Made by a program: the position numbers and the translations under genes. Below are positions 15,028 through 23,979 of a stretch of 32,710 nt of DNA, one piece after another. The notes beneath the pieces are model-generated. The model was not told the DNA's origin and did no database searches. It saw nothing but the letters and a program-made list of their open reading frames with translations. Positions within the stretch are counted from its first letter, which is position 1. Every line of letters starts with the position of its first letter. The DNA is from Propionibacteriaceae bacterium (GTDB taxonomy: Bacteria; Actinomycetota; Actinomycetes; Propionibacteriales; Propionibacteriaceae), in contig JAISTC010000188.1 of NCBI GenBank assembly GCA_031272805.1, positions 1 through 32,710 on the forward strand, written 5' to 3'.

Positions 15028-17289
15028 GTGTTCAAGCGTTCTGGACGGTTTATCGTCCACCACCCGGTCATCGTCATCCTCATCTGGGCGGCCGTCACGA
15101 TCGGCTCGGCAGCCGTCGCCATCTTCGGCATCGGGGGGCCGACGATCTTCTCCCAGTTGGAGACGGACAAGCCAGCGGTCCCGGACTCCAACTCCCAGAA
15201 CGCCTACGATGTCATCAACCAGTCGGCCGCCAACTCGGTCAACCTCCTGGTCGAGGGCGCCGACCTGGCCGATCCGGCCCAGCTCGCCGGACTGGCCGCC
15301 GCCCTCGCCCCGGCGCGGGCGGACCTGACGGCGTTGGCCAACGTCACGGCCGAGGCCGACCCGCTGCAAGCGCCGCCGGACGGCTGGCCGGAGGGCGTCC
15401 CCTACAACGCCCAGTACCTGGCCACGGACGGCCACGGCTTCGTCGTGTCCGTCAGCCTGGCGGCCGGCCTGGACGACGCCGCCGAGAAGGCCGCGGCCGC
15501 AGCCGCCGCCGACCGGTTGGAGGAACTCGGGGACGCGCTGGACGCCGTCACGGGCGGGTCCCACATCGTGTCCAGCACGGACCTTGTCATGAAGCAGATG
15601 AACGAGTTCATGGAGGACGAGCTGCTCCGGGCCGAGGCCATCGCGCTGCCCGCCGCCGTCATCGTCCTCGTCGTCGTGTTCGGCGGCCTGCTGGCCGCCG
15701 CCATGCCGGCCATCGGCGCCATCGCCACCATCGTGACGGGGCTCGGCGGCATGATCCTGATCAACGCCTTCATGGACCTCGACTCGGTCATCATCAACGT
15801 CATCACGATCATCGGCATGGGCCTGTCGATCGACTACGGCCTCCTCATCGTCTCCCGCTGCCGCGAGGAGCTCCACCGCTTCGGCGTCAGCCCCGAGGGC
15901 GGCCCCTCCCGCCACGACCCGCTCGTCCTGCGCGCCGTCGGCCAGGTCCACGCCACGGCCGGGCGCACCGTGACGTTTTCCGCCCTGACGATCACGGCCT
16001 GTGTCCTCGGCCTCGTCCTGATGAAGGCCAGCCTGCTCAAGGGCATCGGCGTGGGCGGCGCGATGGCCGTCCTCCTGGCCATGCTGACGGCCACGACGTT
16101 CGTGCCCGCCATCCTCGTCCTCCACGGCCGCCGCTTCGTCCGGCCGTCGCCGCTGCGACGGATCCCGGGCCTCAGCCACCTGATCGGCGCCGTCGGCGAG
16201 GTCACGACCGACCACGGCTTCTTCGCCAAGCTGGCCCACTGGGTCCAGCGCTTCCGCTGGCCCGTCTTCGCCGTCACGCTGGCCGGGCTCGCCGCCGCCG
16301 CCACGCTGGTCGGCGGCCTCCAGATGCGCTCGACCGGCCTCGACATGCTGCCCGAGGACCGGGACCAGTCCCAGTACTACGCCGCCCTGGACGCCGATTA
16401 CCCGTACCTCGCCACGCCCGACCTGTACGTCGTCACGCCGGGCGCGCTGGACGAGGCGGCGGCCGCCGGGTTGGCGGCCACGCTGGGCGGCGTCGCGCAC
16501 GTCGCGGCGGTGACGGGTCCCGTCGACCTGGGCGCGGTCGACGGCAACCTCCTCTACGCTGTCACGCTGGACGTGGCCGACGCGGGCGGCCCGGAGGCGT
16601 CGGACACGGTCCGCCTCATCCGCGACCTGCCCGAGGGCCTGTACGTGGCGGGCGACGCCGCCGACCAGCTCGACTTCAAGGACTCGCTGATCGACGGCTT
16701 CCCGCTGGCCGGGACGGTCGTCGTCGTGGCCGTGTTCGTCCTGCTGTTCCTCATGACCGGCTCGGTCGTCGTCCCCCTCAAGGCCCTCATCACGAACGGC
16801 CTGTCCATCGTCGCGTCGCTCGGCCTGGCGACGTGGATCTTCACGACCGGCCACGGCTTCGCCACGACCGGCATCGAGATCTACGTCGTCGCCATGGTCG
16901 TGGCGTTCGGCTTCGGCCTGGCGATGGACTACGAGGTCTTCCTCCTGGACCGGATCAAGGAGATCTACGACGTCGTGGACGACAACTCCAAGGCCGTCGC
17001 CCGCGGCCTCCAGCGCTCCGGCCGCATCATCACGTCGGCCGCCGGCGTCATCATCGTCGTCTTCCTCGGCTTCGCGCTGGGCGACCTCGCGCCCGTCCGC
17101 CAGGCCGGGCTGACGCTGGCCGTCCTCGTGTTCCTCGACGCCACGGTCGTGCGGATGCTGCTGGTCCCGGCGACGATGACGATCCTGGGCCGGGCCAACT
17201 GGTGGGCGCCCGCGCCGCTGCGGCGCTTCGCGCGGCTCTTCGCCATCCGCCACGTCGAACACGCCGGCCAATCGGCGCCGGACAACTAG
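15028..17289 (+). CDS. MMPL family (RND-type) transporter
   Basis: This is a 753-aa inner-membrane exporter of the MmpL/HpnN branch of the RND superfamily. A first transmembrane helix (about 12-35) is followed by an extracytoplasmic domain, then a five-helix bundle with MGLSIDYGLLIVSRCREE. The second half repeats this plan and carries FGLAMDYEVFLLDRIKE. These Asp-Tyr pairs in the middle of the bundles are the usual proton-relay residues of MmpL proteins. Substrates of the family are lipids and other hydrophobic molecules; none can be assigned here. I chose the GTG at 15028 because the membrane-protein N-terminus starts there (FKRSGRFIVHHPVIVI); no clear Shine-Dalgarno is present. Confidence 0.9.
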   Translation: MFKRSGRFIVHHPVIVILIWAAVTIGSAAVAIFGIGGPTIFSQLETDKPAVPDSNSQNAYDVINQSAANSVNLLVEGADLADPAQLAGLAAALAPARADLTALANVTAEADPLQAPPDGWPEGVPYNAQYLATDGHGFVVSVSLAAGLDDAAEKAAAAAAADRLEELGDALDAVTGGSHIVSSTDLVMKQMNEFMEDELLRAEAIALPAAVIVLVVVFGGLLAAAMPAIGAIATIVTGLGGMILINAFMDLDSVIINVITIIGMGLSIDYGLLIVSRCREELHRFGVSPEGGPSRHDPLVLRAVGQVHATAGRTVTFSALTITACVLGLVLMKASLLKGIGVGGAMAVLLAMLTATTFVPAILVLHGRRFVRPSPLRRIPGLSHLIGAVGEVTTDHGFFAKLAHWVQRFRWPVFAVTLAGLAAAATLVGGLQMRSTGLDMLPEDRDQSQYYAALDADYPYLATPDLYVVTPGALDEAAAAGLAATLGGVAHVAAVTGPVDLGAVDGNLLYAVTLDVADAGGPEASDTVRLIRDLPEGLYVAGDAADQLDFKDSLIDGFPLAGTVVVVAVFVLLFLMTGSVVVPLKALITNGLSIVASLGLATWIFTTGHGFATTGIEIYVVAMVVAFGFGLAMDYEVFLLDRIKEIYDVVDDNSKAVARGLQRSGRIITSAAGVIIVVFLGFALGDLAPVRQAGLTLAVLVFLDATVVRMLLVPATMTILGRANWWAPAPLRRFARLFAIRHVEHAGQSAPDN

Positions 17290-17345
17290 GGTGGCCGTAG
17301 GCTGAGGCCCAGGGCGTTACCGCGGCGACTGGAGAGGGGACCGGC

Positions 17346-20300
17346 ATGGCTGGGGACGGCAATGGCAACGGCGCGTACACGGCGGCGGTGGTCACGGCGT
17401 TGGCGGGGGAGAACCTCCCCGGCTGGTGGGGCGCGCGCTACCTCGGGCCGACCGTCGAGCCCGGCCGCTGGCCGGCGGCCGTCCTGGCCGCCCAAATCCG
17501 CGACCACGTCCGGGCCGGGGCCGTCCGGCTGCCGGGCGCGGAGATCGTCCGCATCTTCACCCCGTCCGACGAGGCCGACGGCTACCGCCTCGGCACGTCG
17601 AGCCTGCTGCACATCGTGACCGACGACCGGCCCTACCTGGTCGACTCGGTCCTGGCCGAGTGCCGGGGCCAGGGCTGGACCGTCCGCCACGTCTACCACC
17701 CGACCGCCGCCGTCCGCCGCGACGCGTCCGGCCGCCTGCTCGAGTGGGCCGAGGAAGACGGCCAGGGCTGGACCGACGAGTCCTGGATCGGCGTCGAGGT
17801 CTACCCGCCGTGGGGCGACGCCTCCGGGGAGACCGTCGGGCGGCTGACGGCCGGGCTGGAGGCCGTGCTGGCGGAGAGCCGCGTGGTCGCCGCCGACGCC
17901 GCCGCCATGCGCGCGCGGCTGGCCGCGGCCGGCGCGGAGCTGGCCGCCTCCGACGACCCCGACGAGCGCTGGAGCGGCGCGGTCGTGACGTGGCTCAGCG
18001 AGGACCACCTGACGCTGCTGGGAGCCTGCGACTTCGACGTCGTCGACGGCGACTACCGGCCGGTGGCCGGGACCGGGCTCGGCGTCCTGCGCGACCAGAC
18101 CGCGGCCGCCGCCGCGTTCGCCGCCCGGCCCGTCAAGCCCGGCCGCATCCACCACCTGATCCTGACCAAAGACTCGGCCCGCTCGCGCGTCCGCCGGCCG
18201 ATCCTGCGCGACTACGTCGGGCTGCGCCGCCTCGACGCCGAAGGCCGCCTGGTCGGCGAGCGCCGCTTCCTCGGGCTGTTCACTCCGTCCGCCTACACGG
18301 AGTCCGTCACGGACATCCCGGGCCTGGCCGACCTGTACGACCGGGTCGTCGAGCTGGCCGGCTACGAGCCGGATTCCCACGGCGCCCGCCAGATGAAGCT
18401 CCTGATGGACACGTACCCGCGCGACGAGCTGTTCGACGAGACCCCCAGCTCGCTCTTGCCCGTGCTCCTCGACATGGCGGACCTCGACGGCTCCCACTAC
18501 GACGTCGAGGTGTTCGCCCACCCCGACCCCTGGGACCGGACCGTCTCCGTCCTCGTCTACCTGCCGCGCGACCGCTATACGACGGCGACGCGCGAGCGGC
18601 TCATGGAACTGCTGATGGCCCGCTTCGACGGCACCGGCATCACGTACCACACGCAGATGGGCGAGGCGCCGCTGGCCCGGCTCTACTTCCGCGTCGACCG
18701 GCCGGCCGGGGCCGGTCCCGCCACGATCGACCAGGCCGCGCTCAAAGCGGAGCTGGCCGACGCCACGCGGACGTGGTCCGACCGCGTCATCGACCTGCTG
18801 GCCGACTGGCCGGCCGACCAGCGCGGCGTCGAGTACTCCCGGGCCTACCAGGACGACTTCACCCCGGCCGAGGCGGTCGCCGACCTGGCCTACCTCAACC
18901 AGTTGACCGCCCCGGATTCGCTCGTGCTCAGCCTGCGGCCGGGCGAACAGCCGGGCTGCGCCCGCCTCAAGGTCTTCAGCCGGGCGGAAGTCACGCTGGC
19001 CAAGGTCATGCCGCTCCTGTCGGACCTCGGGGTCACGGTCACCGCCGAGTGGCCGTACGAGATCGAGCTGCGCGGCGACAACCTCGTCGTCTACGAGTTC
19101 CTGTTCACCGCGCCGGGCATCGACGACTGGGACGAGGCCGACCGGGCCCGCTTCACGCGGGCGTTCGAGGCCTCCTACCGGGGCTGGACCGACTCGGACC
19201 GGCTGCTCGGCCTCGTCGCCACCGGGCTCGAGTGGACCGAGCTGACCTGGCTCCGCGCCCTCGCCAAGTACCTCCGCCAGGCCGGGTTGCCCTACTCGAC
19301 CCAGTACATGCGCCAGGCCCTCCTCGACAACCCCGCCTTTGCCCTCGGGCTGGTCGCCGCGATCAAGGCCAAGTTCGCCGTGACGCCGGCCACCGGGGCG
19401 GAGGCCGAGACGGCCGACGACATCCTCGACCATCTGACCTCGGCTCTGCGCGACGTCGCCGCGCTGGGCCAGGACCGGACGCTGCGCGCGCTCATCGCGG
19501 TCGTCCGCGCCATGGTCCGGACCAACGCCTTCACGGCCGACCTGACCTCGGGCCAGGAGGCGTTCGCGGTCAAACTCCTCGCCTCGGAGCTGGAGATCCT
19601 GCCCGAGCCGCGCCCCCAGTTCGAAATCTGGGTCCACTCGCCGCGGGTCGAGGGCATCCACCTGCGCTTCGGGCCGGTCGCCCGCGGCGGGCTGCGCTGG
19701 TCGGACCGGCCGGAGGACTTCCGGACGGAGATCCTGGGCCTGGTCAAGGCCCAGATGGTCAAGAACGCGGTCATCGTCCCGGTCGGCGCCAAGGGCGGCT
19801 TCATCGCCCGCCAGGCGCCCGCGCCGACGGCGGACCGGGCCAAGTGGCTGGAGGCGGGCCAGGCCGCCTACCGCGAGTTCATCGGCGCACTGCTGTCGCT
19901 GACGGACAACCTCGTGGCGGGCGAGGTCGTCCACCCGGCGGGCGTCGCCGCCCTCGACGGCCCGGACCCCTACCTCGTCGTCGCGGCGGACAAAGGCACG
20001 GCGACGTTCTCCGACCTGGCCAACGCCATCGCGCTCGACCGCGGCTTCTGGCTGGGCGACGCCTTCGCCTCCGGCGGCTCCCACGGCTTCGACCACAAGG
20101 CCATGGGGATCACGGCCAAGGGCGCCTGGGAGTCGACCCGCCGCCACTTCCACGAACTCGGCCTCGACCCCGACCACGACGACTTCACCGTCGTCGGCAT
20201 CGGCGACATGTCGGGCGACGTCTTCGGCAACGGGATGCTGCTCAGCCGCCACATCAAGCTGGTCTGCGCGTTCGACCACCGCCACGTCTTCGTCGACCCG

Positions 20301-22064
20301 GCCCCGGACCCGGCGGCCAGCTTCGCCGAGCGGGCCCGCCTGTTCGACCTCCCCCGGTCGAGCTGGGCCGACTACGACCGCTCCCTGATCTCCCCGGGCG
20401 GCGGCGTCTACCCGCGCTCGGCCAAGGCCATCCCGGTCACGCCGGAGGCGCGGGCGGCGCTGGGGCTGGCGGCCGGCGTGACGGAGCTGACGCCCGACGA
20501 GTACATCCACGCCGCCCTCCAGGCGCCCGTCGACCTGCTCTGGAACGGCGGCATCGGGACCTACGTCAAGGCGGCCGCGGAGACCCCCGCCGAGGTCGGC
20601 GACAAGGCCAACGACGCGCTCCGCGTCAACGGCGGCCAGGTCCGCGCCCGCTGCGCCGTCGAGGGCGGCAACCTCGGCTGGACCCACCGCGGCCGGATCG
20701 AGTACGCCCTGGCGGGCGGCAAGGTCAACGCCGACTTCATCGACAACTCGGCCGGCGTCGACACGTCCGACCACGAGGTCAACATCAAGATCCTCCTGGC
20801 CGACGCGATCGCCGCCGGGGCCCTGTCGGCGGAGCGGCGCGACGAGCTGCTGGCCGAGCTGACGGACGAGGTCGCCCGCCACGTCCTGGTCCACAACGTC
20901 GACCAGAACACGGCCCTGTCGGACGAGGCGGGCGTGGCGGCCGCCAACGCGGGCGCCCACGAGGACTGGATCGCCGCGCTGGTCGAGGCGGGCTACGTCG
21001 ACCGGGCGCTCGAGTTCCTGCCGACCAGCGCCGAGATGGCCGACCGCATCGCCCACGGCCGCGGCCTGACCAACCCCGAGCTGGCCAGCGTCCTGTCCTG
21101 GACCAAGATCTGCCTGGCCGACCTGATCCTGGCCTCCGACCTGCCGGACGACCCCTTCGTGGCCGACCGGCTCCTGACCTACTTCCCGGCGCGGCTGCGC
21201 CAGGAGTTCCAGGGCCTCATCACAGGCCACCGGCTGCGCCGCGAGATCACGGCCACGGTCGCCGTCAACCGCTTCGTCGACTCCCAGGGCATCGCCGCCT
21301 ACCACCGGCTCCACACGGACACGGGCGCCGCGGCCCCCGACGTCATGCGGGCCCAGTTGGCCGCCCGCTCGATCCTCCGCACCGGCCACTCGGAGACCGT
21401 CACGCGGAAGGCCGAGTTGGCCGCGTCGGTCAAGGCGGCGCTCCGGCTCAAGTTCCGCCACGAGGTCGAACGCGGCACCCGCTGGATGCTCCACAACGGC
21501 CGCCGCCCGCTCGACATCCAGGCCGAGATCGACCGCTTCGCCGAACCGGTGCGCCACCTGGCCGGGGTCCTGCCGGACCTGCTGACCGAGGCCGGCCGGG
21601 CCGTCTACGAGGCCGAGCTGGCCCGCTGGCAGGAGCAGGGCGTGGCCCCCGACCTGGCGCACCGGGCGGCGGCCGCCACGTTCGTGCCGGTCCTGCTCGG
21701 CGTCATCGGCATCGCCGCCGACCACGACCGGCCCCTGGAACAGGTCGCCCGGACGTTCTTCCTGGTCCGCGAGCGCTTCGGCATCGACCAGGTCCAGCGC
21801 CAGGCCGAACGCCTGCCGGAGACCGACCGCTGGGCCCTGCGCGCCCGGTCGAGCCTGCGCGACGAGGTCCTGGCCGCCGGGACCGAGCTGACCCACCGGA
21901 TCGTGCCGCTGGCCGGCCAGCCCGAGGCGGCCGTGGCCCGGTTCCTGGAGATCCACCCCGGCGCGGCCGACACGGCGGCCCTCCTGGCCGATCTCGGCCA
22001 GGGCGAGCCCAACCTGGCGCCCCTGACCGTGGCGCTGCGGGCCGTCCGGAGCCTCCTGGCCTGA
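17346..22064 (+). CDS. gdh: NAD-specific glutamate dehydrogenase, large (GDH-180) class
   Basis: This 1572-aa enzyme deaminates glutamate to 2-oxoglutarate with NAD+. The N-terminal half contains ACT-like regulatory segments (for example RPYLVDSVLAECRGQGW). The central catalytic domain shows RVEGIHLRFGPVARGG, GGLRWSDR (781-788) and VGAKGGF with catalytic-type K816. The Rossmann region has GIGDMSGDVFGNGMLLS, GGIGTYVKA and the VEGGNLG motif. The helical C-terminal region (HGRGLTNPELASVLSW) is characteristic of this class. Length fits the 1550-1650 aa family. GGAGAGGGGA (17331-17340) gives a strong ribosome site 5 nt before the ATG. The TPR gene starts 13 nt after the stop, so the two are probably co-transcribed. 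Confidence 0.95.
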   Translation: MAGDGNGNGAYTAAVVTALAGENLPGWWGARYLGPTVEPGRWPAAVLAAQIRDHVRAGAVRLPGAEIVRIFTPSDEADGYRLGTSSLLHIVTDDRPYLVDSVLAECRGQGWTVRHVYHPTAAVRRDASGRLLEWAEEDGQGWTDESWIGVEVYPPWGDASGETVGRLTAGLEAVLAESRVVAADAAAMRARLAAAGAELAASDDPDERWSGAVVTWLSEDHLTLLGACDFDVVDGDYRPVAGTGLGVLRDQTAAAAAFAARPVKPGRIHHLILTKDSARSRVRRPILRDYVGLRRLDAEGRLVGERRFLGLFTPSAYTESVTDIPGLADLYDRVVELAGYEPDSHGARQMKLLMDTYPRDELFDETPSSLLPVLLDMADLDGSHYDVEVFAHPDPWDRTVSVLVYLPRDRYTTATRERLMELLMARFDGTGITYHTQMGEAPLARLYFRVDRPAGAGPATIDQAALKAELADATRTWSDRVIDLLADWPADQRGVEYSRAYQDDFTPAEAVADLAYLNQLTAPDSLVLSLRPGEQPGCARLKVFSRAEVTLAKVMPLLSDLGVTVTAEWPYEIELRGDNLVVYEFLFTAPGIDDWDEADRARFTRAFEASYRGWTDSDRLLGLVATGLEWTELTWLRALAKYLRQAGLPYSTQYMRQALLDNPAFALGLVAAIKAKFAVTPATGAEAETADDILDHLTSALRDVAALGQDRTLRALIAVVRAMVRTNAFTADLTSGQEAFAVKLLASELEILPEPRPQFEIWVHSPRVEGIHLRFGPVARGGLRWSDRPEDFRTEILGLVKAQMVKNAVIVPVGAKGGFIARQAPAPTADRAKWLEAGQAAYREFIGALLSLTDNLVAGEVVHPAGVAALDGPDPYLVVAADKGTATFSDLANAIALDRGFWLGDAFASGGSHGFDHKAMGITAKGAWESTRRHFHELGLDPDHDDFTVVGIGDMSGDVFGNGMLLSRHIKLVCAFDHRHVFVDPAPDPAASFAERARLFDLPRSSWADYDRSLISPGGGVYPRSAKAIPVTPEARAALGLAAGVTELTPDEYIHAALQAPVDLLWNGGIGTYVKAAAETPAEVGDKANDALRVNGGQVRARCAVEGGNLGWTHRGRIEYALAGGKVNADFIDNSAGVDTSDHEVNIKILLADAIAAGALSAERRDELLAELTDEVARHVLVHNVDQNTALSDEAGVAAANAGAHEDWIAALVEAGYVDRALEFLPTSAEMADRIAHGRGLTNPELASVLSWTKICLADLILASDLPDDPFVADRLLTYFPARLRQEFQGLITGHRLRREITATVAVNRFVDSQGIAAYHRLHTDTGAAAPDVMRAQLAARSILRTGHSETVTRKAELAASVKAALRLKFRHEVERGTRWMLHNGRRPLDIQAEIDRFAEPVRHLAGVLPDLLTEAGRAVYEAELARWQEQGVAPDLAHRAAAATFVPVLLGVIGIAADHDRPLEQVARTFFLVRERFGIDQVQRQAERLPETDRWALRARSSLRDEVLAAGTELTHRIVPLAGQPEAAVARFLEIHPGAADTAALLADLGQGEPNLAPLTVALRAVRSLLA

Positions 22065-22077
22065 CGAAAGGACGAGC

Positions 22078-23031
22078 ATGGCTGTGTGGGACCGGCTGCG
22101 CCGGTGGCGGGGGGCTGCCCCCGAGCCCGACGCCGCCTCCCTTGAAGCCCGGCTGGACGAGGCCCGCGCCCTGGCCGACCGGGCCCGGGCCCGCCTGACG
22201 GAGGAGCGGCCCCTCGTGGCGCTGCGGCAGGACATGGAGCGGCGGGGGACCGGCGTCATCGACATCGACGGCTTCGAGGCCCGGCTGGTCGAGGCCTTCG
22301 CCGAGCCCCTGGCCACCGCCCAGGCCGTGGCCGTGGCGGCGGCGCGGGCGCTGGGGCCGGACCACCGCGTGACCAAGCAGGCCGAGGCCCTCCAGGCCGA
22401 GCTGAGCGCCGCCGACATCCACGACACGGCCGCGCGCATGGCCGCCCAGGCCATCGACGAGCTGCTGGCGCAGACCCGGCGCGAGGTCGTCGCCCGGTTG
22501 CGGGCGGTCGGCCGGGAACAGGCCCGGCGCGAGGCGGAGGCCGCCCTGGACGGACACCGCCGGGCGGCCGACGCGGCGCTGCGCGACGGCGGGCCGGACG
22601 ACCCCGCGACCCTCCAGGCCCAGTACCGGCTGGCGTGGGACCTGACCCACGCCGGGCTGACCGACGCGGCTCTCCGCTTGGCCGCGGACGTGCTGGAGCG
22701 GCGGACGGCCGTCCTGGGGCCGGACCACCCGGACACGATCCGGTCCCGCTACGAGATCGCCTGTATCCAGGGCGACCGCAACGACTTCGCGGCGGCGCTG
22801 GCGGGCCTGGCCGCGGTCGTGGCGGACTTCGCCCGGGTCGACGGCCCGGCCGCCGCCACGACGCTGACGGCCCGGCGCGTCGAGGCCGACTTCGTCGGCT
22901 ACCAGGGGGACTACTCCAAGGCCGCGGCGCTGGCCGCCGGGGTCCTCCACGACGCCCAGCAGGCCGGCGCCGACCCGGCGATCGTCGACGAGGCCGAGGT
23001 GGCCGCCGCACTCTGGCTGAAGGTGGCGTGA
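22078..23031 (+). CDS. Tetratricopeptide-repeat protein
   Basis: This 317-aa soluble protein is rich in Ala, Arg and Asp. The N-terminal half is a long charged helical region (LEARLDEARALADRARARL) and may form coiled coil. The C-terminal half (about 165-305) shows TPR-like helical pairs of the kinesin-light-chain type, for example VLGPDHPDTIRSRYEIACI. Such repeats mediate protein binding. GAAAGGA (22066-22072) precedes the ATG by 5 nt. The stop shares one base with the ATG of the PHP gene. The partner is unknown; its place between GDH and PHP genes does not define a role. Confidence 0.75.
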   Translation: MAVWDRLRRWRGAAPEPDAASLEARLDEARALADRARARLTEERPLVALRQDMERRGTGVIDIDGFEARLVEAFAEPLATAQAVAVAAARALGPDHRVTKQAEALQAELSAADIHDTAARMAAQAIDELLAQTRREVVARLRAVGREQARREAEAALDGHRRAADAALRDGGPDDPATLQAQYRLAWDLTHAGLTDAALRLAADVLERRTAVLGPDHPDTIRSRYEIACIQGDRNDFAAALAGLAAVVADFARVDGPAAATTLTARRVEADFVGYQGDYSKAAALAAGVLHDAQQAGADPAIVDEAEVAAALWLKVA

Positions 23032-23873
23032 TGCGGGCCGACCTCCACGTGCATTCGGCCGTCTCCGACGGGACGGACAGCCCGGCCGAGCTGGTGGCCG
23101 CCGCCGCGGCCGCCGGACTCGACGCCATCGCGTTGACCGACCACGACACGTTCGGCGGCTGGGACGAGGCGCTGGCCGCCGGGGAGCGCTGTGGCGTCGC
23201 GGTCATCCCCGGCATCGAGCTGTCGGCCCACGCCGAGGGACCCCATGCCTCCGTCCACGTCCTCGGCTACGCCCCCGACCCGGCCAACCCGGCGCTGCTG
23301 GCCGAGTTGGAGCTGATCCGGCAGGGCCGGGAGGCGCGCATCCCGCGCCTGGTGGCGGCCCTCAACGGCCTCGGCCTGGCGGTCACGCTGGAGGAGGTCC
23401 AGGCGCAGGCCGGCGACGCGGTCGTCGGCCGGCCCCACGTGGCCGACGCGCTCGTGGCCCGCGGCTACGCCGCCCACCGCGACGAGGCGTTCGCCCGCTG
23501 GCTGCGCGACGGGGGCCCGGCCCAGGTCAAGCGCTACACGCCGGACGTCGCCCGGGCCGTCGACCTCCTGCACGGGGCCGGGGCCGTCGTCGTCCTGGCC
23601 CACCCGTGGGGGAGGGGCGGGGCCGCCTGGCTGCCTGAACCTGTCCTGGAGGCTTTGGTCCGCGACCACGGCCTGGACGGGGTGGAGGCCGACCACCTCA
23701 ACCACGACTTGAGACAGCGGGCCGCCCTCCACGCGCTGGCCGACCGCCTCGGCATCCTGGCGACGGGCTCCAGCGACTACCACGGCCTGGGTAAGCGCAA
23801 CCATCCCCTGGGGGCCTTTACCACACCCGGCCCGGTCTACCGCAAACTCCGAAAGATGATATATCTCACCTAG
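23031..23873 (+). CDS. PHP-domain phosphoesterase (YciV / RNase AM-like)
   Basis: This 280-aa metal-dependent phosphoesterase has the four PHP motifs. They are DLHVHSAVSDG (metal ligands H6, H8), LTDHDTFGG, PGIELSAH and the C-terminal GSSDYHGLGKRNHPLG, with HPWGRG between. The overall plan is that of YciV-type enzymes, which act on nucleoside 3',5'-bisphosphate or on short RNA 5' ends in characterised members. Which activity applies here is inference. The start codon overlaps the TPR stop (TGATG), so translation is coupled. Confidence 0.88.
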   Translation: MRADLHVHSAVSDGTDSPAELVAAAAAAGLDAIALTDHDTFGGWDEALAAGERCGVAVIPGIELSAHAEGPHASVHVLGYAPDPANPALLAELELIRQGREARIPRLVAALNGLGLAVTLEEVQAQAGDAVVGRPHVADALVARGYAAHRDEAFARWLRDGGPAQVKRYTPDVARAVDLLHGAGAVVVLAHPWGRGGAAWLPEPVLEALVRDHGLDGVEADHLNHDLRQRAALHALADRLGILATGSSDYHGLGKRNHPLGAFTTPGPVYRKLRKMIYLT

Positions 23874-23905
23874 TCGGAGCCTGTATTTGGGCTTATATCC
23901 GACCC

Positions 23906-23939
23906 TAGGATCGGGCCCCGGAAGCCAGCGTCGGCTTCC
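23906..23939 (+). promoter_or_regulatory. Possible -10 box and leader hairpin of the CotH gene
   Basis: TAGGAT (23906-23911) fits the actinobacterial -10 consensus. Just after it, GGAAGCC (23920-23926) and GGCTTCC (23933-23939) form a 7-bp hairpin with a 6-nt loop. No -35 at normal spacing is evident. The hairpin could also help end the upstream operon. Confidence 0.35.
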
Positions 23940-23979
23940 CGTGTCCCCCGGCGCGCAGCCTCACAGAAAGGGCCCTCCC

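Noticed and set aside
17286-22736. Open frame of more than 1800 codons on the minus strand
   Set aside because: It is antisense to the NAD-glutamate dehydrogenase and TPR genes, which have clear motifs and ribosome sites. Long antisense frames are expected at this GC content, and the translation has the Gly/Arg/Asp-rich character of a shadow.
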